From: an uncultured bacterium
Lineage (GTDB): Bacteria; Actinomycetota; Coriobacteriia; Coriobacteriales; Coriobacteriaceae
Reading direction: 5' to 3'
Assembly (NCBI GenBank): GCA_905215815.1
Contig: CAJMRN010000001.1
Span: 1-64,000, forward strand
DNA length: 64,000 nucleotides
In this document: positions 7,999 through 16,640 of the stretch, piece by piece
How the letters are laid out: every line of letters starts with the position of its first letter
How positions within the stretch are numbered: position 1 is the first letter of the stretch
Made by a program: the position numbers and the translations under genes
Notes under the pieces: generated by a model
The model's input: only the letters and a program-made list of their open reading frames with translations
What the model was told of the DNA's origin: nothing
Database searches by the model: none

Positions 7999-8862
7999 CT
8001 ATTCGACGATTGGTGCTCCGTGGCCCCAAGAACCTTCCATGCCGCACACGGTCGAGGCAAACCCGGCAGCAAAGTCGAGCGCGCGCTCGATAGCCTCGGC
8101 GCCATCCTCACCACGCTTGGCGGAATCGAGATAGCACATCAAAAACGAGGTGAGGAACGAGTCGCCCGCCCCCATGGTGTCCTTCATGTCCGTTACCGGT
8201 TTAGCCAGCTGGCGGTAATAACGCTCGCCGTCGTAAGCAATGCAGCCCTCGGCGCCCGCCGTAGCCGACACAAAACGCGGACCCAAGCCCTTCACCCATG
8301 CCAGACGCTCGCGAATCTCGTCCTCACTCGCGGCATCCGCCGCACTAAAGAAGGCAAAATCGACGTAGGGTGCAATCTGCTCGTAGTACTCGTCGGTGGA
8401 GTCGTCCGAAAAGTCAAAAGAGACCGTGACGCCCGCAGCCTTCAGCTTGGGCAGCTCGCGCTCGGTAAAGCAATAGTTGCCCGAATGAACCACATCGAAC
8501 TGCTTCATGTACGAAAGGTCAAAGCGATCGAGGACATAGCGCGCATCGCCACGGATACCGCCCTCGTTGGAGCCAAGGAAGACACGGTCACCGTCAACAA
8601 CGGTCACGCGAGCCGCTCCGTTCTCGCCAATCATCTGCTCACACTTGTCAAGCTCGATACCCTCATCCTCGAGGCTTGCAATGACATGCTCGGCAGCGGC
8701 GTCATTGCCAAAAATGCCCATGTATGCGGAGCGTGCGGCACCGCATTTCTTGGCATAAACGGCGAAGTTCACCGCGTTGCCGCCAGGATACATGGTGTGG
8801 ATATGCTCGTAGCGATCGACGACGTTGTCGCCAAATCCGAGCGCGTTAACGTTAAATGCCAT
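7999..8862 (-). CDS. frlD: PfkB-family kinase, FrlD-like (fructoselysine 6-kinase)
   Basis: This 287-residue ribokinase-fold protein should phosphorylate a fructosamine (such as fructoselysine) at O6. The N-terminal PGGNAVNFAVYAKKCGA motif and the C-terminal DTMGAGDSFLTSFLM motif (anion hole plus catalytic Asp) mark the PfkB family. The length and the neighbouring FrlB-like deglycase point to FrlD rather than a generic sugar kinase. The ATG at 8862 has AGAAGGG upstream. It is the last gene of the operon, 13 bp after frlB. Exact substrate (epsilon- or alpha-fructosamine) cannot be read from sequence. Confidence 0.8.
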   Translation of the reverse strand: MAFNVNALGFGDNVVDRYEHIHTMYPGGNAVNFAVYAKKCGAARSAYMGIFGNDAAAEHVIASLEDEGIELDKCEQMIGENGAARVTVVDGDRVFLGSNEGGIRGDARYVLDRFDLSYMKQFDVVHSGNYCFTERELPKLKAAGVTVSFDFSDDSTDEYYEQIAPYVDFAFFSAADAASEDEIRERLAWVKGLGPRFVSATAGAEGCIAYDGERYYRQLAKPVTDMKDTMGAGDSFLTSFLMCYLDSAKRGEDGAEAIERALDFAAGFASTVCGMEGSWGHGAPIVE

Positions 8863-8875
8863 GGTATTTACCCTT

Positions 8876-9844
8876 CTAGTACTCGACGACGCCCATGTAG
8901 CGACGGAAATCGGGATCATGGTCAAACACCTTGCCGCGTGCGGCACGCAGCTCGCAGTTCATGGCGTAGAACAGCACCGGGTCCAGATAGGCACGGACGC
9001 TCGCCGGCACGTCTTCCATACCGTACTCCTTGGCATCGAGCACCATCAGCGTATCGGTATGCGTCTTAAGGAACGCCAGGGCGCGCTCATCCATAGCACG
9101 GCACTCGCTGGAGCCCATCTGCAGGAAGTAAAAAACGCCATCCTGAGTAGCCTCGAAGGGGCCATGGAAGTACTCGGCAGAGTGGATGTAGCTGCAGTGC
9201 TGCCACTGCATCTCCATAAGAGAGCAGATAGCGAAACCGTAGGTCTGGCTAAAGTTGGGACCGCTGCCCAGAATGTAGAAGAACTCGTGCTCCTGGCAAA
9301 GCTTGGCAAAACGATCGCCCAGCTCGGCATTTACCTTCTCACGTGCCGGGGGAAGAATCTTATCCATCTCGGCGATACCGGCATACATATCGGCAAGATC
9401 GGCGTAGCCCTCCTGCTGATCGAGCAGCTCGGCCGCAAGCGACAGCGAAATGCCAGCGGGGACCTCGGCCTGCGGCACGCCCTCGCCCCACGGGTAGACC
9501 CACGTGGTCCACTTGCCGGAGTCGATCTTGGATCCAGCGTTGTCGGTCTGGGCGATCACCGTAGCGCCGGCTGCAAGGGCAATCTCGCAGCCCTCGACGA
9601 CCTCCGGGGTATTGCCACTGTGGCTGCAAGCGATGACCAGGGACTTCTCGCCCAGACGACGCGGACGCATAATGTCGAATTCACGCGCGGTATAGATATA
9701 CGAAGTGAAGGTGGTTGCCTCGCGCTGCAGAAGCTCATGAGCCGGGATCAAATCGATCATGGAGCCACCGCAAGCAATCCAGTAGACGCTGTCGAACTTG
9801 CCCTTCTCGGCAATTGCCTCTTTGATCAGATCGTGTGCGTTCAT
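8876..9844 (-). CDS. frlB: SIS-domain deglycase, FrlB-like
   Basis: The 322-residue protein has two SIS sugar-phosphate isomerase domains. In the Frl pathway FrlB splits fructoselysine 6-phosphate into glucose 6-phosphate and lysine. ACGGSMIDLIPAHELL and ACSHSGNTPEVVEG give the phosphosugar-binding loops of the first domain. ILGSGPNFSQTYGFA and HSAEYFHGPFEAT mark the second. Conserved Glu/His residues in SAEYFHGPFE fit the deglycase subgroup. The kinase lies 13 bp downstream. The glucose 6-phosphate produced would feed glycolysis through pgi, also in this window. Confidence 0.85.
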   Translation of the reverse strand: MNAHDLIKEAIAEKGKFDSVYWIACGGSMIDLIPAHELLQREATTFTSYIYTAREFDIMRPRRLGEKSLVIACSHSGNTPEVVEGCEIALAAGATVIAQTDNAGSKIDSGKWTTWVYPWGEGVPQAEVPAGISLSLAAELLDQQEGYADLADMYAGIAEMDKILPPAREKVNAELGDRFAKLCQEHEFFYILGSGPNFSQTYGFAICSLMEMQWQHCSYIHSAEYFHGPFEATQDGVFYFLQMGSSECRAMDERALAFLKTHTDTLMVLDAKEYGMEDVPASVRAYLDPVLFYAMNCELRAARGKVFDHDPDFRRYMGVVEY

Positions 9845-9906
9845 ATCCAGTTCCTTTCTTGTTTAGGCCGCAATCAATGACGTTGGTTGCGTGGCCGATA
9901 GTTGTT

Positions 9907-10758
9907 TTAGTCAATCAGATATTTCTCGAATGCGGCCATGTTCTTGGCATCTGCCGCCGCCGGGTCATCGTAGTAACGACCGTCCGTGATTTCCTGGCCC
10001 AGTATGCCGTCGAAACCATGGGCGTTGAGTGTGGCGACGAAGGCGTCCATATCGTGCTTGCCATCGCCCCATACCAGATGTCCATACGGGTCACCGTCGA
10101 TAAAGTGCATCTCGTGAATTGCCCCATCACCAAAGGCGGCAAACCAGTCCTCGAGCGTCTCGCCCGCAACGCCCATCGCGGTTGTATCAACCATGGGCTG
10201 TAAGTACGGGCTCGCGACCTCGTCAATCATGCGCTTCGCATCGGAAACCGTCGTCACAAGGTTGCTCTCCTCGGGACGCAGGCTTTCCATCGTAAGCACC
10301 AGACCGTGCTCGCCGGCATACTCCGCCAGAATGGACAAGTGCTCGCGACTGCGCTTCCAGGCTTCCTCGCGGTCCTCGTCCCAGTCGCCCCAGCCCGAGT
10401 TGATGGACATACGGTCGCACCCAAGTACCTCGGCAAGCTCAATGCCGTGCTTGAAGTACGCCAGGCTGCGCTGTTCATGCAGCGGTTTGCGTGCGCAGTA
10501 CTGCCAAGGATAGACAACATTCTCGGGGCACAGAGTACGATACCTAAGCCCACGGTCTGCAGCCTTTTTCGCCAGGACCTCAGCCTCAAAGTAGCCCGTA
10601 TGGTCGAGCGTCACATGCGGCTCTGCGCACCACAGCTCAATGGACTCAAAGCCCAAACGCTGCTGCACATCAAGGAAGTAATCGAGCGACCACATGATGT
10701 AGTGGATATTCATGCCCGCAATCTGCTCGCGGCGCAGCGTCGGTTTGGATTCAAACAT
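9907..10758 (-). CDS. frlC: sugar isomerase/epimerase, FrlC-like
   Basis: The 283-residue TIM-barrel protein belongs to the xylose-isomerase-like AP endonuclease 2 family. GFESIELWCAEPHVTLDH near the N-terminus, LTMESLRPEESNLVTT, MVDTTAMGV and EMHFIDGDPYGHLVWGDGKHD carry the Glu, Asp and His metal ligands of the family. FrlC interconverts fructoselysine and psicoselysine, and the position next to frlB supports that role. AAGGAGG lies just upstream of the ATG. One base separates it from the amidohydrolase stop codon, so translation is likely coupled. Confidence 0.7.
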   Translation of the reverse strand: MFESKPTLRREQIAGMNIHYIMWSLDYFLDVQQRLGFESIELWCAEPHVTLDHTGYFEAEVLAKKAADRGLRYRTLCPENVVYPWQYCARKPLHEQRSLAYFKHGIELAEVLGCDRMSINSGWGDWDEDREEAWKRSREHLSILAEYAGEHGLVLTMESLRPEESNLVTTVSDAKRMIDEVASPYLQPMVDTTAMGVAGETLEDWFAAFGDGAIHEMHFIDGDPYGHLVWGDGKHDMDAFVATLNAHGFDGILGQEITDGRYYDDPAAADAKNMAAFEKYLID

Positions 10759-10759
10759 C

Positions 10760-12343
10760 TTATGCCTCCTTATTTCGATCGAACACGATTTGTCCGTCCG
10801 ACATCGTTATATCAACCGCAAGATCGCGTGCGTCGCGATAATCGAGGTCAAACACATCCCGATCGAGCACGCAGATATCGGCAAGCTTGCCGACCTCGAG
10901 CGTACCCAGCTCGTCTTCGCGCATCAGGTCGTACGCGCCCCCGGCAGTCCAAGCGCGCAAGAGCTCGACAAGCGTCAGCGCGTTGGCCTCATTCACGGGC
11001 AGTCCGTCGTCGAAGTATCCGCCGCACGCACTGTAGATTGACTCGCCCAGGCTCGGGATCAGCAGCGGCAAATCCGTGCCACAGCACACTGTGCATCCGG
11101 AATCTTCCATGCCGCGGCGATTCCAGCTGTGCAAAAGTCGCGTCTCGCCGATTTGTCGACGCATCATCGACAGGCAATCCTCGCGCCGGTCCAGCGTCAG
11201 AATCTGCGGATAGACCTCGCAAATTCCACCCAACTTGCCAAACTCGACAAGATCGGTCGGATCAGAGTTCTCGAGATCGGTAATCGCATGGCGACGAAGC
11301 ATCCGTCCATGCTCGTCTCGAGGCAGCGAGGCATAGAGCGCCACGGTGCGGCGAACGGCGCCATCGCCCTGGCAATGCAAGGAATATCGGAAGTCGTCAG
11401 CATCAATTGCACGCAGCTCGTTCTCAATCAGATCCCACTCTGGCTCCTCGACGACCGTCTTGCCGGCAGCGCCCGCATCGGCCGTGTCTTCATAGGGGTC
11501 AATCATCTCGGCAAGCCCCGCCCATACGCCGCGATCGGTCATACGGTTGAAGCCAGAAAAACGAACGAACGGTCCCCGGAAGCGCTCTCGTGCCTCGCGA
11601 GCATATGGCAGATTTGCACCGGCACCCACCGGCTGCGACATCATAGAGACGCGAACCGTCAGCTCTCCAGATTCCTCACGGCGAGCCATTTCGTCGGCAA
11701 AGCCGTAGTAGTCATCAAACGCCATCTCCTTGATGGCGGTAACGCCGCGCTCGTTAAGCATGCTCATGTAGTCCGAATACCCGGCACGCACCTCGGGCAG
11801 CGCGAGGAAATCGCTCATCATGCGCCAGATCTTCTCGGCATAGCACGCCTGCGGCGTAAAGCCGTATCGCGCACTGGCGGCAGCATTGAGAACACAGGTC
11901 TCCGCGCCCGGTGTAAAGCAGACGACAGGGATATCGCCAAAACACTCGTCAAACACAGCTGCTGTGTTTGCGTTCTCGGCATCCGATGCCAACGTTTCGG
12001 GCAGGTTGTGGCCAAAAGCCGCCGCGCAATCCGGATGATCATCTTTCCATGCACGCAAGAGCGACACGGCCTCTTTGGCATCAGCGACGCCGGATAGATC
12101 AGACCCCAACGTCCGCAGCGCCCAGCCCGTATAGAAGGTATGCACATCGATCAGGCCAGGCATGACGGTGCGGTCGCCCAGGTCAACTACCTCGTCCGCC
12201 TGGGTCAAATACGAAGCTACCTCACACTTGGTGCCAACCGCCTCAATTCGATTGCCACGGACCGCTACGAAACCTTCGAACGGCAGGTCCCCCGTACCGG
12301 TAAAGACGCTCTTAGACGTCAGGACCGTTAAACGATCAGACAT
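10760..12343 (-). CDS. amidohydrolase family 3 (YtcJ-like) with altered metal motif
   Basis: This 527-residue protein has the N-terminal beta-sandwich (VRGNRIEAVG), the PGLIDVHTFY entry to the TIM barrel, LHCQGDGAVR, CCGTDLPLL and the closing LGTLEVGKLADICVLD segment. These are typical of YtcJ-type amidohydrolases. The usual first motif is HxH; here it reads VHTFY, so the second His is replaced by Phe. In this operon it may release a fructosamine amino acid from a peptide or acylated form (inference). The ATG at 12343 is preferred over an upstream GTG because of AGGTGG. Confidence 0.7.
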   Translation of the reverse strand: MSDRLTVLTSKSVFTGTGDLPFEGFVAVRGNRIEAVGTKCEVASYLTQADEVVDLGDRTVMPGLIDVHTFYTGWALRTLGSDLSGVADAKEAVSLLRAWKDDHPDCAAAFGHNLPETLASDAENANTAAVFDECFGDIPVVCFTPGAETCVLNAAASARYGFTPQACYAEKIWRMMSDFLALPEVRAGYSDYMSMLNERGVTAIKEMAFDDYYGFADEMARREESGELTVRVSMMSQPVGAGANLPYAREARERFRGPFVRFSGFNRMTDRGVWAGLAEMIDPYEDTADAGAAGKTVVEEPEWDLIENELRAIDADDFRYSLHCQGDGAVRRTVALYASLPRDEHGRMLRRHAITDLENSDPTDLVEFGKLGGICEVYPQILTLDRREDCLSMMRRQIGETRLLHSWNRRGMEDSGCTVCCGTDLPLLIPSLGESIYSACGGYFDDGLPVNEANALTLVELLRAWTAGGAYDLMREDELGTLEVGKLADICVLDRDVFDLDYRDARDLAVDITMSDGQIVFDRNKEA

Positions 12344-12352
12344 CACAACCAC

Positions 12353-13816
12353 CTACACCGGAAGCATGCCAGAGATTGCCGTTACGATCAGGCCAAAGAC
12401 GACCATGAAAATGAAGAACTTCCAAATGGTCTTCCACCATTGACCAAACGAGATCTTTGCCACGGCAAGGCCGGCAACCGTCATGCCCGCCACGGGACTG
12501 ATGGTGTTGATGGTCTGATTAGCAAACTGGAGCGCGGTAACGGCGGCTTCGGGATTGAGGCCCATAAGCTCGGTCAGCGGACCCATGACGGGCATGGTGA
12601 GCGCCGCAAGTCCAGAGCTCGAGGGAACCAGCAAAGAGAGCAGGCCAAGGACGATATACATAAACGTGGTGTAGACGGCGGCAGGTGCACCGGCAAGCGC
12701 AGTAGCGAGCGCCTGGAGGATGGTGTCGATGATCATGCCACCCTCTGCGATGACCAAGATACCGCGAGCGATGCCGATGACGATAGCGGCATACGCAAAG
12801 TCGGCAATGCCTTTAACGAACTCCTCGGCGATCGTCTGCTGGTCAAGGCCGCCCAGGATACCGGCAAGCAAGCCCATACCAAGGAACACGGCGGAAATCT
12901 CATTCATGTACCAGCCCTGGGTAACAAGACCCCAGACGATAATGCCCATGCCGCAGGCAAAATCGATAAGCACGAGCTTCTGACGGGTAGTGAACTCTTC
13001 CTCGATGGAGGCATCGGTCACGGAAAACTCAACACGCTTGAGCTTGTCGTCCTCGTACGTAATGGACGACTCGGGGTTTTTCTTGACGCGCATGGCGTAG
13101 CGCATGGCCCATGCGATACCGACGGCAGTGAAGATGACCCAAGAAACGGCGCGCAGCCACAGTTGCGGATTGCCCTCGATGCCAATGATGCCTTGGGCGA
13201 TCAAGACGTTAAACGGATCGATGGTCGAGGCACAATATCCCAGGTTGGGACCAAGGAAGCAGATGATGAATGCCGTCATCGAGTCATAACCGATACCCAT
13301 CATGATGGGAATGAAGATGGCATAGAACGGCAGGGCTTCCTCAGACATACCAAACGTAGTGCCGCAAATGGACAGCAACGTCATCGTGATGGGAATGATG
13401 AGGATGTCCTTGTTCTTGAGCTTTTTAATCACACGGCTCATGCCGGCATTCAAAGCGTTGGTCTTGGTGATGACTGCGAACGATCCGCCAATCAATAAGA
13501 CGAACGCAACGACGTCGGCAGCCTCCTGGATGCCCTTAGTAGGCGCTTGCAGGACCGCAAAGATATCCTGGCCCAGATTGATGGTCTCGCCGGTCTCGGA
13601 ATCGGTGTAGTTCTTATCGACCTGTTCATAGGTTCCAGCAACGGCAACTTCACGCTCGCCCGCCGCTGTCGAAATCGTCTTGCGCTGATACTGACCAGAA
13701 GGAACGATCCAAGTCAGGACCGCAAAGACAACGATCAGCAAGAACATGATCGTATAGACATGCGGTAATTTGAACTTAAAACGTCTGTTTGTCTTCTTCG
13801 CCTTCGTATCTGACAT
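12353..13816 (-). CDS. YfcC-family transporter
   Basis: The 487-residue protein has about 12 hydrophobic helices. After a basic N-terminus comes the characteristic KLPHVYTIMFLLIVVFAVLT segment. Further family features are the re-entrant-like GTTFGMSEEALPFYAIFIP and the C-terminal LVPSSSGLAALTMPVMGPL motifs. YfcC proteins are secondary transporters linked to amino acid or peptide substrates. As the promoter-proximal gene of the fructosamine operon it is the obvious candidate uptake system, replacing the FrlA permease or ABC systems used elsewhere (inference). GGAGG lies six bases before the ATG at 13816. Confidence 0.82.
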   Translation of the reverse strand: MSDTKAKKTNRRFKFKLPHVYTIMFLLIVVFAVLTWIVPSGQYQRKTISTAAGEREVAVAGTYEQVDKNYTDSETGETINLGQDIFAVLQAPTKGIQEAADVVAFVLLIGGSFAVITKTNALNAGMSRVIKKLKNKDILIIPITMTLLSICGTTFGMSEEALPFYAIFIPIMMGIGYDSMTAFIICFLGPNLGYCASTIDPFNVLIAQGIIGIEGNPQLWLRAVSWVIFTAVGIAWAMRYAMRVKKNPESSITYEDDKLKRVEFSVTDASIEEEFTTRQKLVLIDFACGMGIIVWGLVTQGWYMNEISAVFLGMGLLAGILGGLDQQTIAEEFVKGIADFAYAAIVIGIARGILVIAEGGMIIDTILQALATALAGAPAAVYTTFMYIVLGLLSLLVPSSSGLAALTMPVMGPLTELMGLNPEAAVTALQFANQTINTISPVAGMTVAGLAVAKISFGQWWKTIWKFFIFMVVFGLIVTAISGMLPV

Positions 13817-13876
13817 AGATACCTCCAAAGAACTCGAGACTGCATCACATCTCGCTTCAACGCTTGCACAAGGCAA

Positions 13877-13895
13877 ACGTTCTATGACGTTCTAT
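13877..13895. promoter_or_regulatory. tandem ACGTTCTAT repeats upstream of fructosamine operon
   Basis: ACGTTCTAT occurs at 13877-13885 and again at 13887-13895, ten bases apart, about 65 bp upstream of the transporter start. One helical turn of spacing and the nearby divergent-style GntR gene make it a candidate operator. A possible minus-strand promoter (TTGATG, 17 bp, TAATCT) lies just upstream. Confidence 0.4.
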
Positions 13896-13987
13896 AGATT
13901 ACCAGTAGCTTTTCTTGTCATCAAGATAATTTCAAACTGATTGCCGCGACGCGGTTGAACGGTTGCGTTCGCGCCGTGAACGGTATG

Positions 13988-14021
13988 GAGACGCCCGGTG
14001 AGATGATCCACCGGGCGTCTC
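13988..14021 (-). terminator. hairpin after gntR gene
   Basis: A perfect 13-bp stem (13988-14000 with 14009-14021) and an eight-base loop lie 14 bp beyond the GntR stop codon. No T-run follows, so termination strength is uncertain. Confidence 0.6.
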
Positions 14022-14034
14022 AATTCGCAATGTC

Positions 14035-14778
14035 CTAGATGTCAAAAACGTAGCGAGACCCAACGATCCGCTGACGACCGATGATAAACGGCCGCCGCTG
14101 CTCATCGAAAAAGAAGGCTTCCATATAAAACAAGGGTTCGCCAACGGGAACTGCCAACAGCCGAGCGACCTCGGGCGACGCGCACGCGATCTCGAGTGTG
14201 CACGGGTCGGTAAACGCGGGCGTACGGCCCGTCCGGTTGCGCACGAACTCAAAAATGGATTGGTTAGATAGAGGTGCCGTTGATAGATAAGCGTTGTCCT
14301 CGTAAACGTATATGTTGTTCTCGAGCATGACGGGGACTCCATCGGCAGTGCGCACACGCTCAACGCAAATCAAATCAGTTCCAACGGGAACACCAAAGAA
14401 CTGTGCTTCGGTGGAATCCGCCGGCAGTATCTTTCTCGAAATGACGCACGCCCCCGGCTCCATTCCGTTAACGCGGCATGCGTCCGAAAAACTCTGGACG
14501 TCATCCTTCTGGCGAATCTTGCGCTTAAGCTTGGGGGCATTGACAAACGTGCCTTTCCCCTGCCGCTTCGTTAGATAGCCCTGCTGGACGAGCTCCTCAA
14601 TAGCGCGTCGCACGGTAACGCGGCCAACTTTATAGCTCTCAGCCAATTCGAATTCGTTGGGTATCCGCGCGCCCGCCTTGTATGCACCGGAGCTGATTTC
14701 GTTTTTAATGATATCGATAACCTGTTGGTACAGCGGTATCGCTGCTTTACCGTCAGTTAGTCCTTCAGTCGGTGGCAT
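14035..14778 (-). CDS. GntR/HutC-family regulator of the fructosamine operon
   Basis: The 247-residue regulator has an N-terminal GntR winged helix (IPLYQQVIDIIKNEISSGAY; HTH VGRVTVRRAIEELVQQGYL; wing KRQGKGTFV). It also has a C-terminal UTRA effector domain (residues ~100-240, with ENNIYVYEDNAYL and EAFFFDEQRRPFIIGRQRIV). It sits just upstream of the transporter-to-FrlD operon on the same strand, the usual place for FrlR-type repressors that sense 6-phosphofructosamines. GGGAGAGGG precedes the ATG. Identity of the effector is inference. Confidence 0.85.
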   Translation of the reverse strand: MPPTEGLTDGKAAIPLYQQVIDIIKNEISSGAYKAGARIPNEFELAESYKVGRVTVRRAIEELVQQGYLTKRQGKGTFVNAPKLKRKIRQKDDVQSFSDACRVNGMEPGACVISRKILPADSTEAQFFGVPVGTDLICVERVRTADGVPVMLENNIYVYEDNAYLSTAPLSNQSIFEFVRNRTGRTPAFTDPCTLEIACASPEVARLLAVPVGEPLFYMEAFFFDEQRRPFIIGRQRIVGSRYVFDI

Positions 14779-14928
14779 ATACCCTCTCCCAGCACAATTA
14801 AGTCTAAAGCGGGCCCAAGGGCATTCAGCAAGCCTTTAAGCCCGCATTAGCATTAAGTATGCTTGCTGCCGCACCAAAATGTCGGGCATTTACTCATCTG
14901 ACCCGAAAAACGCGCAACTACCGCGCTC

Positions 14929-15588
14929 CTAAGAAAGCGTGAGCAGTTCCGGCAGCTGGTCGATAATCTTGTCCGCGGCATCCTGGCTAAATCCAAAGCG
15001 CTCCTCGCGCTTGGCAATGACTGTCAAGCCGGCTCGCTTACCCGCGGTAATGCCCGGAACGGAATCCTCAACGCAGCAGCAGCGATTCGCGGGCAGCCCC
15101 AGCAGATCCAGCGCATGCAGGTAGATGTCGGGCTCGGGCTTGCTCTCCTTAAACTGCTCGCCGCTCACCACATACTCAAAGGCATCCGACAGCCCGCATG
15201 CGTTGAGCACTTCCTCGATGCTAACCATGGGAGACGAGCTGGCAAGCGCCACGCGAACGCCACGGCGCGGCAGCTCTCGAATCGTATCCACGGCGCCTGG
15301 GTTAATCAAAGCCTGATAGTCGCGCGGACGTTTATGCGCCCACTCGTCCCAACGGGCCAACGCTTCCTCGCCAGTGAAATGCCCCTTACCGGCGCGCTCA
15401 AACCAATCGACCAGCATATGCAGGAAGAACTGATGGGAGGTACCGACCTGCCCATTCAACTCCTCTTGAGTCAGATTAAGCCCCAGCTCCTTGGCAAACG
15501 CGGCAGTCTCGCCCAAGTAGTAATACTCGGTATCGACAATGACGCCGTCCATGTCAAAGATAACGGCGTCGAACGGAAATGCGGACAC
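14929..15588 (-). CDS. HAD-superfamily phosphatase (beta-phosphoglucomutase-like subgroup)
   Basis: The 219-residue protein starts with the nucleophile motif FDAVIFDMDGVIVDTE and has a helical cap. It contains motif II (VALASSSP), the motif III Lys (ESKPEPDIYLHAL) and the motif IV acidic pair (CVEDSVPGI). The GTG at 15588 is preferred: GGGAGGG lies close upstream and the longer frame adds a non-homologous basic stretch. The substrate is not predictable; relatives hydrolyse sugar phosphates or act as beta-phosphoglucomutase. A second HAD gene of another subclass precedes it by 64 bp. Confidence 0.82.
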   Translation of the reverse strand: MSAFPFDAVIFDMDGVIVDTEYYYLGETAAFAKELGLNLTQEELNGQVGTSHQFFLHMLVDWFERAGKGHFTGEEALARWDEWAHKRPRDYQALINPGAVDTIRELPRRGVRVALASSSPMVSIEEVLNACGLSDAFEYVVSGEQFKESKPEPDIYLHALDLLGLPANRCCCVEDSVPGITAGKRAGLTVIAKREERFGFSQDAADKIIDQLPELLTLS

Positions 15589-15652
15589 GGCACCCTCCCT
15601 AACAAAAGGACGCCCGCGAGCAGGCGCCCGAATCATGCATTAATCGGCGATT

Positions 15653-16495
15653 CTAGCCCAGCAGCTTATCCAGCGCCACCGCAATACCATCTTCGTTGTT
15701 ATTGGCGGTCACCATCTGGGCCACAGCCTTAACCTCATCGACGGCGTTGCCCATGGCTACACCCGTGCCGGCCCACTCAATCATGGACTTGTCGTTTTGG
15801 CCGTCGCCAAACGATACGACATCGCTGGCATCGATGCCGAGCTTGGGCAGGGCACCCTCGAGCGCACGGGCCTTGTCGATACCGGGCGCCGTGTACTCAA
15901 AGTACCAGTCGGCCGTAAACATGCCCGAAAGCGTCTGCTTAAAGGGCGCATACATCTCCTCGTAATGCGCCTGCAGGTAGGCCGGATCGCCCGCCGTCAG
16001 CAGCTTGTCCACGGGATAAGCGTCCACAACCTCATGCAAGCTCTCGACCTCGCGAATCTTAAGATCGCACGCATCGCGCTCATACTTGACGATATTCTTC
16101 TGCGAGCCGTCAGGCAGCGTGATCATGCAATGGTACGAGTCCTCGACGTGCAAATCGCGACCGAGCGAAATCATAGGGATCACGTCAAAATTACGCAGAT
16201 GATCAATCAGACGGTGCAGCTCGTCAGCCGGCATGGCCTGGTCAAAAAGGACCTCATCGGTCTGAGCGTCGACCACATGCGCGCCATTAAAGGCAACTAG
16301 CAGACCGTCATGGTTTTGAAGGTCGAGCTCCTGCGCCAGAGCATGTAATCCCCATGCGGGACGGCCCGAAGCCAAAACGAGCTTAATGCCCGACTCCTGC
16401 GCCGCAAGCAGCTTCTCGCGCGTACGAGGGCTAATCGCCTTCTGGTCGTTGGTGAGCGTACCGTCGATATCCATTGCGATGGCTTTGATTGCCAT
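15653..16495 (-). CDS. Cof-type HAD-IIB phosphatase
   Basis: The 280-residue protein carries MDIDGTLTNDQKAISPRTRE at the start, LVLASGRPAWGLHAL as motif II, and the late GDGQNDKSMIEWAGTGVAMGNA motif typical of Cof/YidA hydrolases. A large C2-type cap lies between. These enzymes dephosphorylate sugar phosphates or flavin precursors. AAGGAGG lies five bases before the ATG. It is transcribed with or just ahead of the smaller HAD gene. Confidence 0.88.
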   Translation of the reverse strand: MAIKAIAMDIDGTLTNDQKAISPRTREKLLAAQESGIKLVLASGRPAWGLHALAQELDLQNHDGLLVAFNGAHVVDAQTDEVLFDQAMPADELHRLIDHLRNFDVIPMISLGRDLHVEDSYHCMITLPDGSQKNIVKYERDACDLKIREVESLHEVVDAYPVDKLLTAGDPAYLQAHYEEMYAPFKQTLSGMFTADWYFEYTAPGIDKARALEGALPKLGIDASDVVSFGDGQNDKSMIEWAGTGVAMGNAVDEVKAVAQMVTANNNEDGIAVALDKLLG

Positions 16496-16613
16496 ATATG
16501 CCTCCTTGCATCGTTTTTATCGCGCACTATCTTATCCGAGCCGGGGCACGTTCGCACAGCGCGCGTATGACGGTTGCAAAACCACCCCATTTGAAACAAA
16601 GGCAAAAAAGTAC

Positions 16614-16640
16614 TTGCAAAGACGCGTTCCGACATATAAG
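16614..16640 (+). promoter_or_regulatory. candidate promoter of the ClpP-VirD4 cassette
   Basis: TTGCAA at 16614-16619 and TATAAG at 16635-16640 are separated by 15 bp (16 if the -35 is read one base earlier). The cassette would then have a leader of about 335 bases. Confidence 0.4.

Noticed and set aside
7939..9069. Plus-strand frames opposite the fructosamine genes
   Set aside because: Antisense shadows without ribosome sites; the minus-strand genes have clear families.
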